Positions 1-7,342 of a stretch of 24,965 bases of DNA are shown here, in pieces. The notes under the pieces are model-generated. The model did no database searches, was not told the DNA's origin, and worked only from the letters and a program-made list of their open reading frames with translations. The number at the start of each line of letters is the position of its first letter. Within the stretch, counting starts at the first letter, position 1. This stretch comes from a virus. The position numbers were made by a program, and so were the translations under genes. The DNA lies in IMG/VR virus record IMGVR_UViG_3300027797_000129, positions 1-24,965 of that record. The stretch is one strand, 5' to 3'.

Positions 1-1
1 C

Positions 2-28
2 TACATGGTTTTTGATTTGAGTAAATAA
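2..28 (+). CDS. Probable 3' end of an upstream gene (partial)
   Basis: One frame is open from the window edge and ends in TAA at 26-28, giving a C-terminal tail YMVFDLSK. The stop lies 4 bases before the next ATG at 33, which matches the tight packing of the rest of the block. The other two forward frames also stop within 20 bases (TGA at 13-15 and 18-20), so the assignment rests only on spacing. Nothing can be said about its function. Confidence 0.3.
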   Translation, partial: YMVFDLSK

Positions 29-32
29 CAAC

Positions 33-2216
33 ATGGCCGATATCATCCTACCACCCAATGTCAAGCAGGATCCCAACACAGGATTGTATATTATTACCAA
101 TGCTCAGGGCAAAACGGTGCGGGTCAACGCGGACAATCAAGCGCAATTAAATCAGTATGTAAATTCTGTCAACACTGGTGTTCCTGCAACTGTTACCACA
201 ACAGATCCCAACACAGGAAATCCAAGAACTCGAACTTTTGATTCCAATGCTATTATATCTGAAAAAGAGGCTATAAACAGACAAAACGAGTTGTTGACCG
301 CTGGAAAAAGACAAGCAGGTGTGATAGGCAACCGCGATGGATCATATCAAGATTTCAAAACTGGGGAAACAATTACCAAAGAACAAGCAGAAGCAAAAAT
401 AAAAGCTGCTGGCTTGCCGCCCGAAACTCTTGTGGCAGTGACACCAAAAAATTCTCCAGCCTATGCGGCTGCGCAGGCAAGTATAAATCAAACAGCAACA
501 GGGCCCAGTAATATACCTCCTGCTGAGACTCAGCAGCCCAGTCAGTCAGGAGGGGGAAACAGCACCAGTGCTGAAGTCACTGCCAGTGTGCTGGGCGCGG
601 CCCCTGCACCTGCGGCAGCAGCAGTACCAAGGGTACCAGACCCTGCTGTTGCACCTGCAGTGACCGCAGAAGACAATGCTAAAATAGCAGAACTTCAAGC
701 AAAGCGAGAACAAAACTTCCAGGAATTACGAGACCTGCGACAAAAATCCATCGACTTACCTGACGGTCCTGAACGTGATGCTGTGCTGGCACAAAGAGCT
801 GCACTGAGTGCCGAACAAAAAACCCTTGCACGTGAAGTTGAAGTGGCCAGCAATCAAAGTCCAGCCACTGGTCAATTTGAAGGTGTAGATCGAAATTCTG
901 GTGAGTACCAATACAAAAATCCTGTCACAGGTACGGTATTTTTAAGTAAAACTGCGCCCACAGCCGAACAACAACAGCAGTCCGGGCAAACTGCACCAAT
1001 ACCAGCAGTGCCTCCATTGCCCAGCGAGTCTCGACCAGAGACATCGCCTGCTCAGGTACAGACTGCGGCAGCAGTACCGGCGCTGGTTGACAATGTGGCG
1101 CCAGGAGATGTGTCAGCAAACCAAGATCCAGCCTTGCTGACTCCAGAGCAATCTATTGCACGAGCACAAGTGGCTGCTCCAGCACCAGTGGACGCTGCAA
1201 CTTTCAATGCCAACACCAGTACCGGCGTGTTGGGAGCCATTGGTGTACCACCGCCGGTAAACCCTGCCACCGATCCAGGAGTCAAGGGCCCGTTTGGTGG
1301 CGCCGCCTTCACGACCGCTGCCGCAAGAAATCCTGAAGCCGCCGCCGCCGCTTATCAACAAGAGCAGGCCAATCAAGCTGCTGCCATGAAACAAAAGGCA
1401 CAGGAACAACCAGCCATTCAAGCAGAATTTCAATCACCTGCATCAGGTGACTGGCGTGTGCGGCTGCGACTGGCACCCAATGCCACATATCTTTACAAAG
1501 ATAAGAATGTGGCCGCCGGCATATTGGCACCACTGGCAGCCAGCAATGGTGTGGTGTTTCCCTACATGCCTACCATACAGACCACGTACAACGCTGACTA
1601 CGACAGTGTGGAGCTCACACACTCAAACTATCGTGGACAATTTTACAAAGGTTCCTATGTGGGTGATGTGTCAATCACTGGCATATTCACTGCTCAAGAC
1701 ACTGCCGAAGCCAACTACCTTTTGGCCGTGATACACTTTTTTCGTTCAGTGACCAAGATGTTTTATGGCGCCAAAGATCCCTTGCGTGGGGCGCCGCCGC
1801 CCCTGGTGTATCTCATTGGCCTGGGACAGTATCAATTCAACAACCAACCCTGTGTGGTCAAAACATTCAACTACAGCATGCCCAATGATTGTGACTACAT
1901 AAAAACCAAGCCCAACAACTACAACGTAAACCTAAGCGGTCGATCTCCCAAACCACAGGCCTCCAGCACCCCCATATCATCAGTGATCGGCAGATTGACA
2001 AACGGGGGGTTGAGCCAAGGAGCGTTGCCCAATGTGCCTGCACAGGGCCTGTTGGAAATGCAAAGTGTGACCAACATAGCTGATGCCACCTACGTGCCTA
2101 CCAAATGCGAAATACAACTCACACTCATGCCCATACAAACACGCAGTCAGCAGAGCCAGCAGTTCAGCATGGAGAACTTTGCCAATGGTAACTTACTGAA
2201 AGCGGGGTTCTGGTAA
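33..2216 (+). CDS. Tail-tube-cap-like (gp48/gp54-type) baseplate protein with long low-complexity N-terminal extension
   Basis: 727 residues. Residues about 1-135 are a polar segment. Residues about 136-455 are rich in Ala, Pro, Gln and Thr and probably disordered, ending in an Ala/Gln helix-like stretch. The folded part is about 458-727, beginning with DWRVRLRLAPNATYLY, then a helix LLAVIHFFRSVTKMFYG, a Cys-containing strand NNQPCVVKTFNYSMPND, and a C-terminal strand PTKCEIQLTLMPIQTR. The helix, Cys strand and final strand occur in the same order as in T4 gp48 (tail tube cap), and similar domains occur in T4-like virion proteins of aquatic phages. The role would be at the junction of tail tube and baseplate hub. 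T4 gp48 is about 360 residues, so the N-terminal half is extra. The stop overlaps the next start by one base (TAATG). The ATG has only a weak GAG upstream. Family assignment is by recalled motif order; a generic tail-tube-fold protein is the main alternative. Confidence 0.5.
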   Translation: MADIILPPNVKQDPNTGLYIITNAQGKTVRVNADNQAQLNQYVNSVNTGVPATVTTTDPNTGNPRTRTFDSNAIISEKEAINRQNELLTAGKRQAGVIGNRDGSYQDFKTGETITKEQAEAKIKAAGLPPETLVAVTPKNSPAYAAAQASINQTATGPSNIPPAETQQPSQSGGGNSTSAEVTASVLGAAPAPAAAAVPRVPDPAVAPAVTAEDNAKIAELQAKREQNFQELRDLRQKSIDLPDGPERDAVLAQRAALSAEQKTLAREVEVASNQSPATGQFEGVDRNSGEYQYKNPVTGTVFLSKTAPTAEQQQQSGQTAPIPAVPPLPSESRPETSPAQVQTAAAVPALVDNVAPGDVSANQDPALLTPEQSIARAQVAAPAPVDAATFNANTSTGVLGAIGVPPPVNPATDPGVKGPFGGAAFTTAAARNPEAAAAAYQQEQANQAAAMKQKAQEQPAIQAEFQSPASGDWRVRLRLAPNATYLYKDKNVAAGILAPLAASNGVVFPYMPTIQTTYNADYDSVELTHSNYRGQFYKGSYVGDVSITGIFTAQDTAEANYLLAVIHFFRSVTKMFYGAKDPLRGAPPPLVYLIGLGQYQFNNQPCVVKTFNYSMPNDCDYIKTKPNNYNVNLSGRSPKPQASSTPISSVIGRLTNGGLSQGALPNVPAQGLLEMQSVTNIADATYVPTKCEIQLTLMPIQTRSQQSQQFSMENFANGNLLKAGFW

Positions 2217-2518
2217 TGAGTGCTAATTATGATGCAACCAGTCCGTACTACACCACGGGCTACAATCAATTTTTCTTGGATGTCATGGTCAATAGACCCA
2301 TCCCCAGTCAGAGTGATGATTTGGCTTTCACAATCAATTTGACCTATCAGTACAGACCAGATCTGTTGGCACATGACTTGTATGGGGATGCTCGACTGTG
2401 GTGGGTGTTCTACCAACGCAACCCCAACACCTTGACCAAGCCTCCACTGGATTTTGTGGTCAATACGCAGATCTTGTTGCCCAAGATAACCACTCTCAAA
2501 TCAGTACTGGGATTCTAA
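2216..2518 (+). CDS. 53: Baseplate wedge protein, gp53-like (short form)
   Basis: 100 residues. The core RPDLLAHDLYGDARLWWVF at about residues 47-65 matches the gp53 signature (in T4, RPEELANAIYGNPQLYWVL), in which a helix packs against an aromatic strand. The tail, with DFVVNTQILLPKITTL, resembles the LysM-like end of short gp53-type and P2 gpX-type proteins, where a hydrophobic strand precedes a leucine-rich finish. In T4, gp53 holds wedges to each other and to the hub. T4 gp53 is about 196 residues, so this is roughly half-length and keeps only the N-terminal module. It starts inside the stop codon of the preceding gene and ends one base before the next ATG, which indicates translational coupling with the tube-cap-like and hub-like genes. 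Confidence 0.7.
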   Translation: MSANYDATSPYYTTGYNQFFLDVMVNRPIPSQSDDLAFTINLTYQYRPDLLAHDLYGDARLWWVFYQRNPNTLTKPPLDFVVNTQILLPKITTLKSVLGF

Positions 2519-2519
2519 C

Positions 2520-5500
2520 ATGGCCACAGTAGCAGAAATTCAAAGAGAACTTGATGCAGCCCAATTAATTTACCAAGAGTTGGAAGCACAGGCAAGTGTT
2601 ATTAATAATCAGACACTTGATGTTAACAAACAACTAAAAGCAGCAAGAGCAGCAGGCGATACAGCCGCAGCCGAGGCATTATCCAAAACTTATCAAAACT
2701 TGACAAATCAGTCAATGTTTCTGTCAGACAAAATGGATGCTGAAGCACGAAGAATTAATGCTCTTGTACGTGGATTAAATGACGCTAAAGAAGCTGCCGA
2801 AGAAGCGGCAAAAGCACCGCCACCGCCACCTGCCACGCCGCAGAGGACTGAAAAAGAGAAGGCAGAAAGTGACAAAACCACTCCTGTGGTCAGCAAACCA
2901 GCACCAGTGCCACCACCTGGTGGTGGCACTGCAAGCAATCCTCCCCCTCTTGCCCCCGGGACTAGCCCGCCACCGCAACAGACAGTGGCACCTGACACGA
3001 CAATACAAAACCAAGGTGCCGCAGCGGCAGGTCCTCAAGGACCTTCCAACACTTCGCCAGGTACCAATACGTCAGGCAACCTCAATGCCGACGGCGCAAT
3101 AGAACCACAGCCCAATATCCTGGATCGTTTTGCCAGCTACACCTATTCGGCCAGTGTGTACTTGATGAGCACCAGACAGTACACCCGACTGCTTCGCAGC
3201 AAGAAAAAAAACATCAACGGCTACAACTTGTTGTTTCAATCAGGCGGCGCTCCTACCAATGTTGATGGGTTTTTGGGCAAAGGCACAGGCTCGGTCAATG
3301 CTAAAGATCCTGGTGCAGAGTTTGCTCAAGAGTTCAATGATAAAGACTATGGACGCAATCCTGCGTTCCCTCAGGACTTTTACATTGATTCCATAACCAT
3401 AGACAACATGTTGCCTGGCCGTCAAACACGGGCAGCACACATGGTCACCAATTTGAAATTCACAGTGATTGAGCCTGGCAACATCAGCCTGTTGGATCGA
3501 CTGTATGAGGCTGTGCAAGACATGGGACAAACTGCTGGAGAAAATCAACCCATCAACTACACTGCCACAGCCTATCTCATGGTCATGCGTTGGTATGGAT
3601 ATGATGCCAACGGTAACTTGGTCAAAGTTGGTGCGTTAGATCCGGCCACAGGACTCACAGACCCCAATGCTGTGGTAGAAAAGTTTATTCCTTTCATCAT
3701 TAAAAAAATCAACTGGAGTGTGGGATCAAAACTGGTCTCATATGAATTTGACTGCGCACCCATAAACCAAATGGTGGCCGGCGGCACACGTCGGGGCACT
3801 GTGCCCTATGATGTGCAATTGACTGCAACCAGCGTGGGCGAGCTACTGGGCGGCAATGTCGCATACAGCTCAGGCAACGCACCAGCCAGTGCGCCAGGTC
3901 AAAGCACTTCTAATCAATCAAGCGCGGAAACAGCCAGACTCGCCAGACAAGGTAACCCACCAGGCCAAGCACAACAACGGGTGCCTGACAGGCCTACTCA
4001 AGCATCAGTGCGAGCAGTGGACAATGCCATTGATGCTACAGGTGCTCCTCCCAAGGCCAATGCTGCCAAAGACAAAAAAATCATCAAGCTGGGACTGATG
4101 GGAGCCATGAATGAATTTCAACAAAGATTGGTCACAGATAAAATATATCGCAAGGCTGACACATATGAAATAGTTTTTGTGCCCGGGCGGGACGGCAAAC
4201 AAAATATTCGTGACGCTCAGATCAGATTACCCGGTAAAATTGTTGAACAAACACAAACTAGCATGGGCGCCCCTGCCAGCGAAAATGCCAATCAAGCGTT
4301 TGATTCAAACAAGAATGCCTTGAACATCAGCAGCCGCAACTGGAGTGTCACAGCCGGCATGCAAGTGATACAAGCCATTGACTTGGCCATACGCAACAGC
4401 AGTTACATCTACAATCAGGCACTTACTGTGAACAACGAACAAGAAGGTACTGAATCATTGGCCGAAGGTTACGAGACTCGTACCACGCCCTTGCAATGGT
4501 TTAAAATCAACATGGAAGCTGAACAAGGTAATTATGACAATCTTCGCAACGACTATGCCTACAAAATAAAATTCATCATCAGCGAATACGAAGTGCCTCT
4601 CTTTGACTCAAAATATTTTCCTGTAAGTAAATTTCGTGGAGTACACAAAAGTTATCCATTCTGGTTCACAGGGCAAAACACTGCGGTGTTGGATTTTCAG
4701 GCCAATTTCAACGGCCTGTACAACATCACTGTGACTGGAACAACACCAGAAAATAGTGCAGCAGCCAAACTAAGAGAAAAGTTCACGGCCAGCATGAGAG
4801 AAATTCCCAAATACACTTACATGGCTGCCAGCTCAGAAAGTCGTCAAGGCTCTGCTGAAAAAGGCAACGAAATTCCCGCCAATGCGTCAGAAGTGCTGTA
4901 CAGCCCTTCAGACATGGCCAACAGCAAGATACGCATCATTGGAGATCCTGCGTGGATACAACAAGGCGATTTGGCCGGCGGCGTCAGTGTAGCAGAATTC
5001 AGTTACTCTCCATTCTTTCTTGATGGTACCATAAACTTTGATGCCAACCAAGTGTTGTATGAAATTTCCTGGCAACGTCCACAAGACTACGACATAGCCA
5101 CAGGCTTGGCTGATCCTTACAAAGGCGCAGGGCTCGAAGCTAGACTACCACTGCAAAGCACAGTGTATCAGGCCAACAGAGTTGTCAGTGAATTTCGGCA
5201 GGGAAGATTTGAACAGACCATTGAAGGCACCATGTATTACTTTCCAATTCCTTCAAAGACCAATACTGTGGCTGCCACCACTGAGAACAATCAATCAGAT
5301 CCAGAACTACAAAGGTTAATCAATCGAAACAATGCAAATGGCAATGCAGCTAGAAATCAAGCTACAGCAGACAATAATGCCCTGGCAGCATCTGGTGCCA
5401 TACTCGGCACAGCAACAGCTCAAAGTAGACTGGGACCATCCAATACTAGTACAGCTGTCGGCGGCCGCGGATCAACAAATGCCTTGGCTGCCCAGCTGCC

Positions 5501-5831
5501 TGGTGGTGGTGCTGCCGGCAGTAATCTAAATCAATTGGCCAACGGTGCGCGAGCCGCGGTCGGGCCGCCTGCTCCAAATACCAAAAGTGCCAGTGCACCA
5601 CCACCTCCACCTCCACCGGGCTTCCCAATTGGTCCGCTACCTCCTGCACTGCCCCCAACCAGCAATGGTGTGATTGTGGGGCCGGCTGCAAATGACGCTG
5701 TGACTCAAACAGTCAATAATGCTACAAGTGGCTATGCTGGAGCCAAAACTGTTTCTGCACCGGTCGCACCAGGAAGAGTCAATCAAAGCTACAACTTATA
5801 CAGCCCACAGCGCGGCGCACGAGATAACTAA
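2520..5831 (+). CDS. Large baseplate hub-like virion protein (two folded regions joined by Pro/Ala-rich linkers)
   Basis: 1103 residues. Residues 1-98 are a charged Ala/Gln helix, likely coiled coil. About 98-195 is Pro-rich linker with runs of five and three prolines. Folded region 1 is about 197-443 (NILDRFASYTYSASVYLMS at its start, then FTVIEPGNISLLDRLYEAV). About 444-515 is a Gln/Ser/Ala linker. Folded region 2 is about 517-917, with WFKINMEAEQGNYDNLRNDY and KFRGVHKSYPFWFTG. About 918-1050 is a second low-complexity linker holding a seven-proline run, followed by a short polar end. Similar region-2 motifs occur in T4-like aquatic phage structural proteins. The position just before the gp5-like spike is where a hub ring (gp27 partner) would be expected, so a gp27-type role is inferred, not shown. 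No enzymatic motif is visible. A different baseplate structural role is possible. Confidence 0.5.
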   Translation: MATVAEIQRELDAAQLIYQELEAQASVINNQTLDVNKQLKAARAAGDTAAAEALSKTYQNLTNQSMFLSDKMDAEARRINALVRGLNDAKEAAEEAAKAPPPPPATPQRTEKEKAESDKTTPVVSKPAPVPPPGGGTASNPPPLAPGTSPPPQQTVAPDTTIQNQGAAAAGPQGPSNTSPGTNTSGNLNADGAIEPQPNILDRFASYTYSASVYLMSTRQYTRLLRSKKKNINGYNLLFQSGGAPTNVDGFLGKGTGSVNAKDPGAEFAQEFNDKDYGRNPAFPQDFYIDSITIDNMLPGRQTRAAHMVTNLKFTVIEPGNISLLDRLYEAVQDMGQTAGENQPINYTATAYLMVMRWYGYDANGNLVKVGALDPATGLTDPNAVVEKFIPFIIKKINWSVGSKLVSYEFDCAPINQMVAGGTRRGTVPYDVQLTATSVGELLGGNVAYSSGNAPASAPGQSTSNQSSAETARLARQGNPPGQAQQRVPDRPTQASVRAVDNAIDATGAPPKANAAKDKKIIKLGLMGAMNEFQQRLVTDKIYRKADTYEIVFVPGRDGKQNIRDAQIRLPGKIVEQTQTSMGAPASENANQAFDSNKNALNISSRNWSVTAGMQVIQAIDLAIRNSSYIYNQALTVNNEQEGTESLAEGYETRTTPLQWFKINMEAEQGNYDNLRNDYAYKIKFIISEYEVPLFDSKYFPVSKFRGVHKSYPFWFTGQNTAVLDFQANFNGLYNITVTGTTPENSAAAKLREKFTASMREIPKYTYMAASSESRQGSAEKGNEIPANASEVLYSPSDMANSKIRIIGDPAWIQQGDLAGGVSVAEFSYSPFFLDGTINFDANQVLYEISWQRPQDYDIATGLADPYKGAGLEARLPLQSTVYQANRVVSEFRQGRFEQTIEGTMYYFPIPSKTNTVAATTENNQSDPELQRLINRNNANGNAARNQATADNNALAASGAILGTATAQSRLGPSNTSTAVGGRGSTNALAAQLPGGGAAGSNLNQLANGARAAVGPPAPNTKSASAPPPPPPPGFPIGPLPPALPPTSNGVIVGPAANDAVTQTVNNATSGYAGAKTVSAPVAPGRVNQSYNLYSPQRGARDN

Positions 5832-5834
5832 AGG
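5830..5834 (+). promoter_or_regulatory. Ribosome binding site of the spike gene
   Basis: AAAGG lies 5 bases before the ATG at 5840 and overlaps the stop codon of the hub-like gene. It supports this start. It is one of the few recognisable Shine-Dalgarno-like sites in the window. Confidence 0.5.
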
Positions 5835-5839
5835 CACAC

Positions 5840-7342
5840 ATGTCAGAAGAAGCACAACGCAGTAGAGGCACACCTCAAAATTACAAACTAGACCGCGGCG
5901 GTACCCCTGCTGAGTACGGGCCATTCTATGGTGTGGTCAAAAATAACGTGGACCCCACCCGAGCCGGACGTTTGCAAGTGTACATTGAAACATTTAGTGG
6001 TGGCAATCCCAACGACTCAAGCAAATGGGTCACAGTGAGATACCTGCCAGGGTTCTTTGGATACACACCGGCCGGCAACACCGCAGATAAAGGCGTTGGT
6101 ACGTTTACACAAAATCAAAATGCCTATGGCATGTGGTTCACACCCCCAGACATTGGTATTACAGTGTTGTGTGTGTTTGCCAATGGTGATCGCCAACTGG
6201 GTTACTATATTGGTGTAGTGCCTGGCAACGGACTGGGGCACATGGTACCAGCCATTGGCAGCAGCTCAAGATATCTTTCAACCAATAAAAATCAACAAAC
6301 ATATTTTGCTGATGATCTTTTATTACCAGTCACAGAAATCAATGCCAGCAACATGGGGTCAATAAACTCACCTGTATTTTTTAATGAAGTCAAGCCAGTA
6401 CACAATATAGTAGCTGGTGTGTTGTTTCAACAAGGGCTCAACCGAGACATTGAACGTGGACCAATACGCAGCAGTAGTCAACGTGAAACTCCTAGCAAAG
6501 TATTTGGAATTTCAACCCCTGGTACCCCCATATACGCAGGCGGTATGAAGCCCAATGATATCTTGCAAAAAATTCAAAACAATGAAATAAAACCCGAACA
6601 AGCGGAAGTAATAGGTCGCATGGGCGGACACACACTGGTGATGGATGACGGTGACCTCACTGGTGCCAATACATTATTTCGACTGCGAACAGCCAAAGGT
6701 CATCAGATCACAATGAATGACTCGGGCAATTTCTTTTATATCACACATGCCAATGGTCAGACCTGGTTGGAGTTTGGTGCAGAAGGCACCGTGGATGTGT
6801 TCTCAACCAACAGTGTAAACATACGCACCAATGGTGATATCAACATGCATGCTGATCGTGACATCAACATGTATGCTGGACGCAACATCCAGGTCAAAAG
6901 TGAGGCCAGTACCACAATAGAAGCTGCCACTGACTTGGCTATCTCTGCACAACAAGATTTGAAAATTTACAGCAAGGCCACACTGGGTATCAAAGCAGAT
7001 GGCACCTTGGCGTTGCAAAGTGCAGGCGGATCATGGAATGGTGGTGAATCATTGACATTCACAGCAGGTGGAATTGATTTGAATGGTCCTGCCGCTGCCT
7101 CAGTTACAGCCCCCAAACCCATTGCCACAATCAAATTAGATGACACAAAATTCAGCACTGCCAAAGGTTGGGAAGTTGATCCTGGCGCACTGACCACCAT
7201 TGTGCCCAGAGCACCCACGCACGAACCTTATCCTTACCATAACAAAGGTGTTGATGCCAAGATCAAATTTGAAGAAGGCAAGCCTACCCCACCTCCGGGT
7301 GCGCCTGCTGTGCCAGCCGGAGTAACCATTCAAGCATTATGA
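5840..7342 (+). CDS. 5: Baseplate central spike, gp5-like, without lysozyme domain
   Basis: 500 residues. Residues about 25-128 form an OB-fold-like domain (YGPFYGVVKNNVDPTRAGRL, a gp5 signature: T4 has WFVGVVEDRMDPLKLGRV). About 130-260 is a linker. About 261-316 leads into a beta-helix. From 317 to 396 there are ten perfect eight-residue repeats of pattern x-hydrophobic-x-hydrophobic-x-small-x-x, the hallmark of the gp5/VgrG three-stranded needle. The C-terminal end carries APTHEPYPYHNKGVD, a motif I recall near spike ends. In T4 a lysozyme domain sits between the OB fold and needle; here that interval is too short and has no such domain. The role is membrane-puncturing needle below the hub. 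Its stop overlaps the next start by four bases (ATGA). Confidence 0.85.
   Translation: MSEEAQRSRGTPQNYKLDRGGTPAEYGPFYGVVKNNVDPTRAGRLQVYIETFSGGNPNDSSKWVTVRYLPGFFGYTPAGNTADKGVGTFTQNQNAYGMWFTPPDIGITVLCVFANGDRQLGYYIGVVPGNGLGHMVPAIGSSSRYLSTNKNQQTYFADDLLLPVTEINASNMGSINSPVFFNEVKPVHNIVAGVLFQQGLNRDIERGPIRSSSQRETPSKVFGISTPGTPIYAGGMKPNDILQKIQNNEIKPEQAEVIGRMGGHTLVMDDGDLTGANTLFRLRTAKGHQITMNDSGNFFYITHANGQTWLEFGAEGTVDVFSTNSVNIRTNGDINMHADRDINMYAGRNIQVKSEASTTIEAATDLAISAQQDLKIYSKATLGIKADGTLALQSAGGSWNGGESLTFTAGGIDLNGPAAASVTAPKPIATIKLDDTKFSTAKGWEVDPGALTTIVPRAPTHEPYPYHNKGVDAKIKFEEGKPTPPPGAPAVPAGVTIQAL
6788..7027 (+). repeat. Ten tandem eight-codon (24-base) repeats encoding the spike beta-helix
   Basis: The octads begin TVDVFSTN, SVNIRTNG, DINMHADR, DINMYAGR and end TLGIKADG, TLALQSAG, without insertion or deletion. 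At the DNA level only the DINMHADR/DINMYAGR pair is still near-identical, which suggests the most recent duplication lies there (6836-6883). The remaining octads keep only the hydrophobic pattern. Confidence 0.85.

Noticed and set aside
2708-3102. Overlapping frames on both strands in the proline-rich part of the hub-like gene
   Set aside because: They arise because CCN/GGN-rich low-complexity DNA rarely contains stops in other frames. The products are simple-composition peptides.
5590-5660. CCA/CCT-rich tract as a functional DNA repeat
   Set aside because: It is explained by the polyproline run it encodes in the hub-like protein's C-terminal linker.
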